From Clostridia bacterium (GTDB lineage: Bacteria; Bacillota_A; Clostridia; UBA1212; UBA1255), in assembly GCA_017522515.1 (NCBI GenBank), contig JAFWZH010000259.1, positions 1 through 64,000 of the forward strand: 64,000 bases of DNA. Direction: 5' to 3'. The translations under genes and the position numbers were made by a program. Each line of letters begins with the position of its first letter. The stretch's first letter is position 1. Shown piece after piece: positions 7,555 to 15,585 of the stretch. Below the pieces are notes generated by a model that saw only the letters and a list, made by a program, of their open reading frames with translations, had not been told where the DNA came from and made no database searches.

Positions 7555-8601
7555 TTAGTTGCCACTTTTCCCTTTTGCAGTCTGAACGATTTTTTTGACT
7601 GCATCAGTACTTGCATTAACTGGAACAGCAAAAGCTTTTCCGAGCATTGTAATACTTGTCATTGCTGTGCCAGTCATAAATTCGCCACCTGCACTAGAAA
7701 TAATAGAAGATGCAAGTGTTGGAATTGATAGATACATACATCCAATCACAATTGATAGAACTACACCAGCGAAACATTGGAATCCATCTACACTTGCCAC
7801 ACTGTAAGAACCTGCAATATATGCATTATTGTAAAATTCGATTTGTTTGTCGAGAAATGACTCAGTGCAACAGTTCTGAATCAATTCTAAAACATATGAA
7901 ATCGGAACCCATAGAGACGCATGGATATATCGTCCAAACCAGTGTTTTAGATTGTCATGAAAATATGGGAACATGCTAAGAGCAAAAGCAAAAGGTGCAA
8001 AAATGTATAATATTATCTTATAAAGTGAGGAGATCATAATAATAATCAGTTTGGCTACAGCCATAAATATGTCAGCGACACATTCGAGTCCATACCATAC
8101 CAGTTCTGTTAGTTGAGTCCCAATATCTTTGCCAGTAAAAAAAGAAAATATGTTCCCAATGCCAGAAGATGCTTCTTGTGGATCTTGCTGAATTACTTGT
8201 TCTCTTGCCAAAACTTTTATAGTTTCCAAAGTCTCTCTCTTCTGTGTGATCTTTTTTTGTTGATCCTGATGACAACTTTCGGTTATGGCGATAAGAGGTT
8301 CTTCGATCACAAAATCTATAGCCGGGCAAACTAACTTGCCAGACAGAGTTATAAGTATGAGAATTCCAACAGGTCGAGATAACTTCCACAGATCTATTTT
8401 TTCTTGACCTCCACTTGCAAAGATTTTTGTTAATATAGAACCGATATAAACGACAGCTCCAATACCACAGATCACTTGGCTAACAATGATAAAAGATGCG
8501 AGATAATTGTCCGTGACCTTTTGTATTATATCGTGTACGGAATCCTTAAATGGACTTTCTATATAAGCATCCAGTGTGCTTTGTAATGACAATAAAACCA
8601 T
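7555..8601 (-). CDS. traJ: Conjugative transfer protein TraJ (VirB6-like)
   Basis: Length 348 residues, a polytopic membrane protein with hydrophobic helices near 34-58, 78-95, 175-225 and 278-305, and a C-terminal lysine-rich tail. The LYIFAPFAFALSMFPYFHDNLKHW and LWVPISYVL stretches resemble the VirB6/TraJ core. It forms the inner-membrane channel. It starts 2 bp after the traI stop, implying translational coupling. Confidence 0.87.
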   Translation of the reverse strand: MVLLSLQSTLDAYIESPFKDSVHDIIQKVTDNYLASFIIVSQVICGIGAVVYIGSILTKIFASGGQEKIDLWKLSRPVGILILITLSGKLVCPAIDFVIEEPLIAITESCHQDQQKKITQKRETLETIKVLAREQVIQQDPQEASSGIGNIFSFFTGKDIGTQLTELVWYGLECVADIFMAVAKLIIIMISSLYKIILYIFAPFAFALSMFPYFHDNLKHWFGRYIHASLWVPISYVLELIQNCCTESFLDKQIEFYNNAYIAGSYSVASVDGFQCFAGVVLSIVIGCMYLSIPTLASSIISSAGGEFMTGTAMTSITMLGKAFAVPVNASTDAVKKIVQTAKGKSGN

Positions 8602-8603
8602 AA

Positions 8604-9263
8604 TTACCAGTTGATTTTTTTAGTTGATTTTTTTGCTTCTTTTTTATTGTTATGATAAACTCCATAGATTGAAAAGGCGTTTCTTTGTAGATTGCGAGTT
8701 TCCCTATCGATGTCAATCTGTTTTACTCTTAGAACCATCATGTTCAAACTCGCAATGGTTGAAGTTATCTGATATTCATAGCGAGTAATTTCATTGTAGC
8801 GTTCATGTTCGCTCATTTCACTTTTTTCAGGATGTTCTATTAATTCTTTGATTTGTTTGACATCATCAATGAGATTGTTTACCTTTTTGGTCGCAGACAG
8901 AGCAAGCGATGTTTTCTGGCTTGCTGTAAGATATCTGGATTTAGTTATTACTTCAGCTCCATAGCGAAGCAAAATCATCGCATTTTTAGATTCCTGTAAC
9001 AATTCAACAAATCGGGCTGACATTTTGATTCTGTCAGAAACTTTTGTCACTTTATTTTTGATGCTGTCCATTCGTGCCACTTGGGATCGCATTCTGTCTG
9101 CTTGTTCAAGTAATTGTTCCAGATTGCTAAGAGCATTTTCAGCATCGGCTGACATGGCAGCTACACGTTGTCCGAATGCGGACGCATCTACAACTGTTAC
9201 AGGTTGCCCGAACAAGTGAATCGACAACAGTAATGTGATGATTAATGTGAATGTCCTTGTCAT
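8604..9263 (-). CDS. traI: Conjugative transfer protein TraI (DUF4141, VirB5-like)
   Basis: Length 219 residues. A signal peptide (cleavage near residue 19, LFG|QPV) is followed by almost entirely helical, coiled-coil sequence, then a basic C-terminus. Position between the VirB4-type ATPase and TraJ matches TraI of Bacteroides conjugative transposons, a periplasmic helical protein in the place of VirB5. It abuts the traG stop directly. Confidence 0.8.
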   Translation of the reverse strand: MTRTFTLIITLLLSIHLFGQPVTVVDASAFGQRVAAMSADAENALSNLEQLLEQADRMRSQVARMDSIKNKVTKVSDRIKMSARFVELLQESKNAMILLRYGAEVITKSRYLTASQKTSLALSATKKVNNLIDDVKQIKELIEHPEKSEMSEHERYNEITRYEYQITSTIASLNMMVLRVKQIDIDRETRNLQRNAFSIYGVYHNNKKEAKKSTKKINW

Positions 9264-11792
9264 TTATTTTCTCTTTTTTTGTTTGACATATAATTCTATA
9301 GCTTGAGCCATAGAACAATTTTTCTCTTTTTTTATGTTGAAGAGAGTTGCCTTCTCTGGTCGTTCTGTTGTATATGCCATATACTCTTCAGCACTTACTT
9401 CGGTGGCAAATACTTGACTTTTTTTCTTGACAGAAATAAAAACTTCTTTATATCTGTTTCTGTTATTGAAGTCAAGTTTTTTATTGACTGATAAAAGAGA
9501 AGCGATTTCATCCGCATTCAAACCAAGAGCTTCTTGTATGGGTCGCATGTTCTCTTTATAGCCAGAAAAGTCTAGCAATATTTTGGTGTCTGCTTGACTT
9601 ATACACACGTCTTGTACTATTTTGTTTCCAACGAGATCCTTGACTTCCTGTGTCACAACGGCTATTTCGCCAAAGAATTTACGTACGGTCTTAAATAGAT
9701 ATTTGACAAACTCTGCAAGATTTTCTTTAGATAATGCTTGCCAGGCCTCTTCTATCAATATGAACTTACGTATGTTATTATTGTTAAGCTTACGCATTTT
9801 TTCAATGAAAGTATCCATTATGATGAGAGCCACGATTGGGAAAAGAGTTTTGTTATCTTTTATATTGTCTAATTCGAAGACAATAAACCTGTCATCTAAT
9901 AGATTCAATTCTTTATCACTGTTAAGAAGAAAATCGTAATTACCTCCTTTGTAATACGGTTGAAGATTATGAAGTAAATTACCTATGTTAAATTCAGAGT
10001 CATCAACCTTATCTTTTTGTGTAGCGAGAAATTCTCGAAAATCATTATCAAGATATTCATAATAAGAATTAAGATTCGCTTTGATTGATCCAGACAGAAT
10101 GAGGTCGATATAATTGTTTATCGACATCTTGAGAAAAGTAAACTCAGTTTGAGAGATTTTTTCATCTCCTTTCCATAACAAGGAGATGAGACTGACAAGT
10201 GTTCCTATTTTTTCTTCTGAATAAACATTGTCAGAAACAAAAAATGGATTGAACTGTATAGGGTCATCTTCTTTATATGTAAAATATGTTCCGTCTTTGC
10301 CGTTGGATTCTTCTTTTATCAGATTAGATAATCCTTGATATGAGTTTCCGACGTCGACAATGACATTGTGAGTATTCATTTCATAGTATTGCATCAACAT
10401 ATTATTGATAAAAAAAGACTTGCCTGAGCCACTTGGCCCAACTATAATTTTATTGCGATTGCTTATCCAACTATTTTTCATTGGCATGTCATCCAGATCT
10501 ACTTTAATAGGTATTCCAAAAATACGGTCGCATAGATTTATATGGAAGGCTTCTTTGCCTACCCAGTCTTTATAGTTCGTGTCTGTGATAATGAAATCAC
10601 ATCCATTATTGACAAAAGTGATATAAGTGTCTTCCATTGGATAATAACTTTCCGCTCCTGCTATTCCACCCCAGAAAATTTGAGGGGCTATATCAGACAC
10701 TCGTACTTGTTTACAGTCCAATTGAATGAATTCTCTTTCTATTTTTGTATTCTTTTTTTCAAGTTCTTTAGCATTCCTATCCCATGTGATGATATTGAAT
10801 GCACATCTACAGATTCGTTCTTTGGTTTCTGCTTCATGATCAATGAATTCGTCAGTTCTTTTTTTGGTAACTTCATTTATTTTGCTTAAAGAAGATGCTG
10901 ATCCCAAAAGATTGCTTTTTCTTGTTAAGTCTTTTATTACATCTATATTATCTTCTAAAAAGAAATATTGATTATAGATGTGTTCAAAGCCAAGTCTTTC
11001 GGCAAGAGGAGACACGTAAGAATTACAGACGTAATAAGGTGGTGTACTGTAAGTTACATTTCTACTGTGGGTTGCGGTATGCATTGGCAGTTGTTCACTC
11101 TCTGCTAAAGTGTGTATGGACACGATTTTGTTGCCGATTATTAAATCTCCATCTTCTGTATGAATGTCATTCAGAGTAATGAAATTCTCTTGACTAAAAG
11201 ACAGGTTGGTGTAAAGGTCAAGAAGCCCAAACTTACACGGATGTTTCGTTCCGACTAAGTCTGATGTCGTAAGTTTTTTGTATGAGACACAAATATTTTT
11301 TTCTTCATCGGACAATAACTTGAATCCTGCCATTGCCAATTCCACAGCTTTGAAAAATGCTATTTGTTCATTTTGATCAAAATTTTCTTGCGGAATAAGA
11401 GTCTTGCATAGTGGACTCTTGCGAGCTGTAATGTTTTTGAATGTGTCTTTCGTGCTTTTTGTAAAGAATAAATAGCACTTGTGCTTAAGGAAGTGCCTTC
11501 CATTAAAATGATTTGCAAAAGCTTTCTGAAGGAATGTTTCTTGTTTCCCTTCATATTTGTATTCTGCATCATAATAGATGTCTTGTTTATGTACGATTGT
11601 ATATGCAGGTAAGTCTTTGATACAATTTACCCAGTCTGAATGATTTTTCTCATAATCCAATTCTCCTAAAGTCCAAATTTCAGGAAGGTGGATTTCATAT
11701 CCTACAGTCAAGTCTCCGTTTTTACTAATAAGAATTCCATCTTCTATTTTGTATATCGGACAGACATCATCTATTTTAATTATTCTACTCAT
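9264..11792 (-). CDS. traG: Conjugation ATPase TraG (VirB4 family)
   Basis: Length 842 residues. Walker A is VGPSGSGKSFF near residue 452, Walker B is FILIEEAW near 679, and the motif KFFGEIAVVTQEVKDL follows. The N-terminal half matches the TraG N-terminal domain (SKNGDLTVGYEIHLPEIW). It powers channel assembly at the inner membrane. Its ATG overlaps the traF stop by 4 bp. It is distinct from the VirD4-type coupling protein at 17318. Confidence 0.95.
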   Translation of the reverse strand: MSRIIKIDDVCPIYKIEDGILISKNGDLTVGYEIHLPEIWTLGELDYEKNHSDWVNCIKDLPAYTIVHKQDIYYDAEYKYEGKQETFLQKAFANHFNGRHFLKHKCYLFFTKSTKDTFKNITARKSPLCKTLIPQENFDQNEQIAFFKAVELAMAGFKLLSDEEKNICVSYKKLTTSDLVGTKHPCKFGLLDLYTNLSFSQENFITLNDIHTEDGDLIIGNKIVSIHTLAESEQLPMHTATHSRNVTYSTPPYYVCNSYVSPLAERLGFEHIYNQYFFLEDNIDVIKDLTRKSNLLGSASSLSKINEVTKKRTDEFIDHEAETKERICRCAFNIITWDRNAKELEKKNTKIEREFIQLDCKQVRVSDIAPQIFWGGIAGAESYYPMEDTYITFVNNGCDFIITDTNYKDWVGKEAFHINLCDRIFGIPIKVDLDDMPMKNSWISNRNKIIVGPSGSGKSFFINNMLMQYYEMNTHNVIVDVGNSYQGLSNLIKEESNGKDGTYFTYKEDDPIQFNPFFVSDNVYSEEKIGTLVSLISLLWKGDEKISQTEFTFLKMSINNYIDLILSGSIKANLNSYYEYLDNDFREFLATQKDKVDDSEFNIGNLLHNLQPYYKGGNYDFLLNSDKELNLLDDRFIVFELDNIKDNKTLFPIVALIIMDTFIEKMRKLNNNNIRKFILIEEAWQALSKENLAEFVKYLFKTVRKFFGEIAVVTQEVKDLVGNKIVQDVCISQADTKILLDFSGYKENMRPIQEALGLNADEIASLLSVNKKLDFNNRNRYKEVFISVKKKSQVFATEVSAEEYMAYTTERPEKATLFNIKKEKNCSMAQAIELYVKQKKRK

Positions 11793-12100
11793 TGTTTGTC
11801 ATACATTATAATGTCCTGAAAAGCAGATTTGTAAAAAACACCTCTGGGTAATTTTTTATTGGCGAGGAACTTACTGAATCCATTAGCTCCAAATTTTTTG
11901 TTGAAGGCAAAAGAAATATAGATATCTGCAATTAAAATAGGAATGCAGACGCAAAGGGCAAGTATAATACTGAACATTTGTAAAATGATGAACAATATGA
12001 AACTCCCAAAAAAGATTGAGAGTCCCAATATTGCCCATCGCATCTGAAGCCCCCCAAAAATAGGGTACTTGCCTACTCCAATACTTGAGATGTGGAACAT
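11789..12100 (-). CDS. traF: Conjugative transfer protein TraF (DUF4133, VirB3-like)
   Basis: Length 103 residues. Two membrane helices lie near 27-47 and 48-70, after a short N-terminus ending PIFGGLQMRW, with a basic C-terminus. Size, topology and position just upstream of the VirB4-type ATPase match DUF4133/TraF, which takes the VirB3 place in the channel. Confidence 0.88.
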   Translation of the reverse strand: MFHISSIGVGKYPIFGGLQMRWAILGLSIFFGSFILFIILQMFSIILALCVCIPILIADIYISFAFNKKFGANGFSKFLANKKLPRGVFYKSAFQDIIMYDKQ

Positions 12101-12110
12101 CAGAATAAAA

Positions 12111-12434
12111 TTAGAAGAATAGAACTTTAACCAAAGTACTTAGTGCGGTAAGTATCAAAACTCCTCCAATCCATCCAGTCAGAGCTTTGTTGGCATCTTG
12201 CTCATTTGCAAGGTGCTTTTTTACGACAGATAGAATTCCATAGATGGAAGCTAGTCCACAGATTACCTGCACCAAAGTCAAAAGTCCTTTGCCAAAAGTC
12301 TTCAGTGTTGCTGTTGTTTCTGTGATTTGTGTATTAATAGCAGATGCATCAAGATCTGCAAACGAATTTGTTGCAATACATAAGAATAATGCAACCATGC
12401 TCCATTTTAAAGAGCTGTTCTTTTTTCTGTTCAT
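12111..12434 (-). CDS. traE: Conjugative transfer protein TraE (DUF4134, VirB2-like)
   Basis: Length 107 residues. A signal peptide (cleavage after NSFA near 26) is followed by two hydrophobic helices (about 49-68 and 88-106) separated by a polar turn. This is the DUF4134 pattern of the pilin-like TraE. It lies 10 bp ahead of traF. Confidence 0.9.
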   Translation of the reverse strand: MNRKKNSSLKWSMVALFLCIATNSFADLDASAINTQITETTATLKTFGKGLLTLVQVICGLASIYGILSVVKKHLANEQDANKALTGWIGGVLILTALSTLVKVLFF

Positions 12435-12459
12435 ATTTGTTTTATTATATAGGTTATTA

Positions 12460-12597
12460 TTATTTTTCTAGTGTTTTGATGCAAAATGCGACTAAGCACA
12501 TTATTGCAAAAAGAACAAGAAAGAAAATTCCATATTGTGGAAATACTGCATTCAAGAAAGAGAATGCGATCGTTACTAATATCAATATTTTTTTCAT
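12460..12597 (-). CDS. Small two-helix membrane protein of the tra operon
   Basis: A 45-residue ORF, ATG at 12597, stop TAA at 12460. It begins MKKILILVTIAFSFLNAVFP and continues QYGIFFLVLFAIMCLVAFCI. Two hydrophobic segments are split by a short PQYG turn, with a basic N-terminus and KTLEK tail. It sits exactly in the gap between the first operon gene (12 bp away) and traE (25 bp away), on the same strand. Helix-turn-helix membrane topology resembles a minimal VirB2/VirB3-like peptide, but no family is recognised. Confidence 0.6.
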   Translation of the reverse strand: MKKILILVTIAFSFLNAVFPQYGIFFLVLFAIMCLVAFCIKTLEK

Positions 12598-12608
12598 GTC
12601 TTATTGAT

Positions 12609-13118
12609 TTAGTTCCAATTATAACTATTGCCTATTGTCTCATATTCTTCTAAATCCATTATGTTTGATTGTGTAGAAGTCAGAACTTCTTCTTGTATAG
12701 GTTCAATAGGAATGGTTTCTTCTTTATTGTCATCATCAGGTTCTTCAGAAGGTAATTCAACATCAATTGTCACATTTTCAAAATCTATGGACATATTATT
12801 ATCACATACAACTTCTGATTGTGCGGTCAAGTCGTCAGCCAATTGAAATAACTCTTTTTCAGATTCTGATGATATCATATCAGGAATGTCATCGTAATTG
12901 AAGTTGTCGTCAAATGTCGCATTTTCTGGCTCTACTACTGAATATTCAGATTGTGTGGATTCTTCGTTCGCAAGATCATTTTTGGTTATATAAGTGTCTT
13001 TTGTTTCTTTGTTGCTTTTCCTTATACATTTATAAGAAAAGAATCCATCAATAGCTAAAGCTAATGGCATTGATACGCAAAGGAAATTATTCCAGGATAT
13101 ATTCTCTATTCCAAACAT
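12609..13118 (-). CDS. Acidic membrane-anchored protein, first gene of the tra operon
   Basis: Length 169 residues. One membrane helix (about 10-30), a short basic segment (KCIRKSNKETKD), then about 125 residues very rich in Asp, Glu, Ser and Asn with no motif I recognise. The acidic tail would face the cytoplasm or periplasm depending on orientation. The ATG lies 9 nt after leader motif B, so this is the first gene of the traE-traM transcript. Function unknown. Confidence 0.75.
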   Translation of the reverse strand: MFGIENISWNNFLCVSMPLALAIDGFFSYKCIRKSNKETKDTYITKNDLANEESTQSEYSVVEPENATFDDNFNYDDIPDMISSESEKELFQLADDLTAQSEVVCDNNMSIDFENVTIDVELPSEEPDDDNKEETIPIEPIQEEVLTSTQSNIMDLEEYETIGNSYNWN

Positions 13119-13127
13119 TTATTTCTA

Positions 13128-13175
13128 TTTTAATGAATTATGCATTTTGTTCTCTTGAAGAACGATACAAAAATA
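13128..13175 (-). promoter_or_regulatory. tra operon promoter and leader, copy B
   Basis: Minus strand: -7 box TATTTTTG at 13175-13168. At the expected transcript 5' end is a stem-loop GTTCT/AGAAC (13149-13163), then GCATAATTCATTAAAA (13143-13128), then 9 nt to the ATG at 13118. The -33 element is weak. Confidence 0.7.
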
Positions 13176-13222
13176 CAAAAACTTAATTATTGTTGTTATA
13201 ATAATCTGTTTTTTTTTAAGAA

Positions 13223-13255
13223 AGAACCGACTTCATATCACAAGAAGACGGTTCT
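13223..13255 (-). terminator. Terminator-like hairpin after the partition operon
   Basis: AGAACCGACTTC pairs with GAAGACGGTTCT (11 pairs, one A-A mismatch, 9-nt loop). On the minus strand it is followed by TTTCTT. It lies between the end of the parA operon and the tra promoter. Confidence 0.6.
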
Positions 13256-13481
13256 AAAATCAAAAATGATATTGTATTGATACATAGTTTTATATATAGT
13301 TCCAAGTCAATGTTGTGTTCAGTCCATAAAAGAACATTTTGAAAAGTGATCGTGTCCAATTAAGGAATGCACAACCTCGAATTAACCTGGCTTTCCTAAG
13401 AATAGCACGGTGTAAAACAAATTTCCGATAGGAATCGTAGGGATGTGTATTTGCGTAAATCTTCATATTTAATGTAAGATA
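13256..13481. other. Non-coding, structured gap below the partition operon
   Basis: No ORF above 14 codons with promoter support. The stretch 13350-13445 is visibly less AT-rich than its surroundings. It contains AGGAATGC/GCTTTCCT (13361-13404 region) and TTCC-GATA-GGAA (13426-13435 region) dyads. It could be a non-coding RNA, an oriT candidate or the untranslated tail of the parA operon. I cannot decide between these. Confidence 0.35.
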
Positions 13482-13760
13482 TTATAGCCAAAAATTTTTG
13501 GCCATAAGTTCGTTGACTCTATCTTTATTCTGTTCAAGATAAAGATTTAAAATATTATGCACGATATCAGCCACACCCATCTTTTTTGTTGACATTAATT
13601 TAGATAAAGTGTGTATTTTGTTTAAGTCCAAAGAATAAAGTTTTATGGATTGTTTATCAAGGTTCAGTGAATCTTGATTTTTACAAGTAAAAACTTCGTC
13701 GAAAGAAGAAATGTGTTCGATATCTTCTTTTCCTATTTGTTGGGACTTCTTTTGTGTCAT
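13482..13760 (-). CDS. DUF3408-type protein, short paralogue
   Basis: Length 92 residues. From residue 18 on it repeats the C-terminal half of the gene just upstream (FDEVFTCKNQDSLNLDKQSIKLY..., GVADIVHNILNLYLEQNKDRVNELM). This fits the DUF3408 proteins of Bacteroides conjugative transposons, which have a ribbon-helix-helix-like C-terminus. The pair looks like a tandem duplication in which this copy lost the N-terminal extension. Encoded with ParA, 4 bp after its paralogue, it is a plausible DNA-binding partner of the partition ATPase. Confidence 0.65.
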   Translation of the reverse strand: MTQKKSQQIGKEDIEHISSFDEVFTCKNQDSLNLDKQSIKLYSLDLNKIHTLSKLMSTKKMGVADIVHNILNLYLEQNKDRVNELMAKNFWL

Positions 13761-13764
13761 CTTT

Positions 13765-14262
13765 TTAGAATGAAAAGTTTTTTAACATGATTTCTTTAAC
13801 ACTCTCCTTATTTTGTTCTAAATATATATTAATGATATTATGAACAATATCAGCAATACTTGTTTTGGCTGTCATAGATTTTGATATAGTATTTAATCTA
13901 TTGAAGTCAGAAGCGTATAACCTTACCATTTGTTTGTCGAGATTTTGAGTGTCTTGATTTCTACAAGAAAAAACTTCAGAAAAAGACAAGATATCTCCAT
14001 CTGTGAATTTTTTCTTGTTGGAAAACACTTTTTTTTCTGTTTCCTCAGTTGTTAAGGTTGCAGTTGACGGATAATTATCAACTGCAATGTTTTTAGAAGC
14101 AGAGACTTCTTTTGAAGTCTCATTTGATTTTTTTTGCTCCAATTTTTTTTGCTCATAGTAAGGTAGCTCCGTAAGAGCTCGCATAGGACGATCTTCTGGT
14201 GGATCTGGTAAAGTGCCTAATAAATCATCAAATTCCTTAAAAACGTCGTCGGATGGTGCCAT
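13765..14262 (-). CDS. DUF3408-type protein, putative partition adaptor
   Basis: Length 165 residues. A flexible N-terminus (1-85, Pro/Lys/Glu-rich) is followed by the C-terminal domain shared with the downstream paralogue (FSEVFSCRNQDTQNLDKQMVRLY, then TSIADIVHNIINIYLEQNK). The C-terminal beta-strand plus two helices suggests a ribbon-helix-helix fold, as in ParG-type partners that bind centromere repeats. It lies 2 bp after the parA stop. The fold is inferred from pattern. Confidence 0.65.
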   Translation of the reverse strand: MAPSDDVFKEFDDLLGTLPDPPEDRPMRALTELPYYEQKKLEQKKSNETSKEVSASKNIAVDNYPSTATLTTEETEKKVFSNKKKFTDGDILSFSEVFSCRNQDTQNLDKQMVRLYASDFNRLNTISKSMTAKTSIADIVHNIINIYLEQNKESVKEIMLKNFSF

Positions 14263-14264
14263 AT

Positions 14265-15047
14265 TTATTTTGTTATTATTGAATAAAACTCGTCAATAAA
14301 ACTTCCTATTCTGCCTTCATTTCTGTAACCTTCATTTTCATATCCTGTCAGAAATTTATGTTTTATAGGCAGAACAGTGTTAACGCAGTCGAAAGATCTC
14401 ATTCGAATGGAGTCTGAAACTCCATTTCCCATCTTGTAATCAACATTTAATTTGTTATAAACTTCAAGAATTTTTTGCTCTGCTTTACTACCAGAGAAAA
14501 AATTACCTTGGTTAGGTATTTTGTTGAAGAATGTTATAATTTTTGTAGATGGATTCATTTTTTTTATGAATTTCGTCATGATAAGAGTCGACTGATATTG
14601 AGATAGTAGAGATAAGTCAGAAAACTCAAAAGGAATAAAAATGTAGTCCATTTTTGCAAGACATTGGTGCATAATGTCTGCATTTTCAGCAAAGTCCATA
14701 GAACCTACAAAATCGACGAAAACGTAATCTCCTAAGCGTTCACGAAAACGTTCGTCAAGAATAAATGGGGCAACGTCTTTTGTTTCTTTATCGTTGATAC
14801 TTGGAGTTCCAAGACAACAAGGGAAAATGGGAAAACAATGTGACAATGGACGTTTTTCTTTTACAGACTCAGGTAACTTGGAATAATCGAGCTTGCGTTT
14901 GTTGATCATTGAATGCTGTGGATAGTCAGCGTCAAGAACTGAAACTTTTTTCCCTTGACTGTAAGCTAAATAATTAGCACATAAAATAGAAAGGGTTGTT
15001 TTTCCACATCCACCTTTCTGACCGAAAAATGTAATGAATTTTGCCAT
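14265..15047 (-). CDS. parA: ParA-family ATPase (TraA-like)
   Basis: Length 260 residues. The deviant Walker A KGGCGKTT is at 11-18, VLDADYPQH near 38, and the switch region VFVDFVGSMDF near 108-118. This is the TraA/ParA-like ATPase of Bacteroides conjugative elements. It would dimerise on ATP and bind DNA to segregate or position the element. It is the first gene of a three-gene operon with two DUF3408 paralogues, started by leader copy C, and a 23-repeat array lies directly upstream. Confidence 0.9.
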   Translation of the reverse strand: MAKFITFFGQKGGCGKTTLSILCANYLAYSQGKKVSVLDADYPQHSMINKRKLDYSKLPESVKEKRPLSHCFPIFPCCLGTPSINDKETKDVAPFILDERFRERLGDYVFVDFVGSMDFAENADIMHQCLAKMDYIFIPFEFSDLSLLSQYQSTLIMTKFIKKMNPSTKIITFFNKIPNQGNFFSGSKAEQKILEVYNKLNVDYKMGNGVSDSIRMRSFDCVNTVLPIKHKFLTGYENEGYRNEGRIGSFIDEFYSIITK

Positions 15048-15057
15048 TTTATTAATC

Positions 15058-15131
15058 TTAATGAATTATGCTTTTATGTCCTTTTCTAGAAGGACAATGC
15101 AAATATACTACTTATACTCAAATATCAAAAA
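15058..15131 (-). promoter_or_regulatory. parA promoter and leader, copy C
   Basis: Minus strand: TTTTTG (15131-15126), 18 bp, TATATTTG (15107-15100). A stem-loop GTCCTT/AAGGAC (15078-15095) lies at the expected transcript 5' end. The motif GCATAATTCATTAA (15071-15058) ends 10 nt before the parA ATG at 15047. Confidence 0.75.
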
Positions 15132-15162
15132 TTTTTTTAAGAAAAAAAGATTTTGATATTTG
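15119..15162. repeat. 12-bp inverted repeat over the parA promoter
   Basis: CAAATATCAAAA (15119-15130) and TTTTGATATTTG (15151-15162) form perfect arms. The spacer itself has T7/A7 complementarity. It overlaps the -33 element of parA and separates it from the repeat array. It is a likely operator or structural boundary. Confidence 0.7.
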
Positions 15163-15171
15163 TATATAAAC

Positions 15172-15585
15172 GTAAAAAAGTTTACACGAGTAAAGAAGTT
15201 TGCACGAGTAAAAAAGTTTACACGAGTAAAGAAGTTTGCACGAGTAAAGAAGTTTGCACGAGTAAAGAAGTTTACACGAGTAAAAAAGTTTGCACGAGTA
15301 AAAAAGTTTGCACGAGTAAAGAAGTTTGCACGAGTAAAAAAGTTTACACGAGTAAAGAAGTTTGCACGAGTAAAGAAGTTTACACGAGTAAAAAAGTTTG
15401 CACGAGTAAAGAAGTTTGCACGAGTAAAAAAGTTTACACGAGTAAAAAAGTTTACACGAGTAAAAAAGTTTGCACGAGTAAAGAAGTTTGCACGAGTAAA
15501 GAAGTTTGCACGAGTAAAGAAGTTTGCACGAGTAAAAAAGTTTACACGAGTAAAAAAGTTTGCACGAGTAAAGAAGTTTGCACGA
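15172..15585. repeat. Array of 23 head-to-tail 18-bp repeats
   Basis: The unit is GTAAARAAGTTTRCACGA, exactly 23 copies (414 bp) without spacers or indels. Sixteen positions are invariant. Only the two R positions vary, and only A/G; all four combinations occur (AA 6, GG 10, GA 2, AG 5). Across unit junctions each repeat gives a dyad TTTRC-ACGA-GTAAA. The array lies 10 bp beyond the inverted repeat at the parA promoter. This is the layout of an iteron-type centromere or origin. Long ORFs crossing it on both strands are artefacts of a stop-free unit. Confidence 0.95.

Noticed and set aside
8072..8389. 105-codon ORF within traJ in another frame
   Set aside because: Same strand but out of frame inside a recognised tra gene; composition and content do not look like a protein.
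15172..15585. CRISPR array
   Set aside because: The repeats are head to tail with no spacers, and no cas genes are present.
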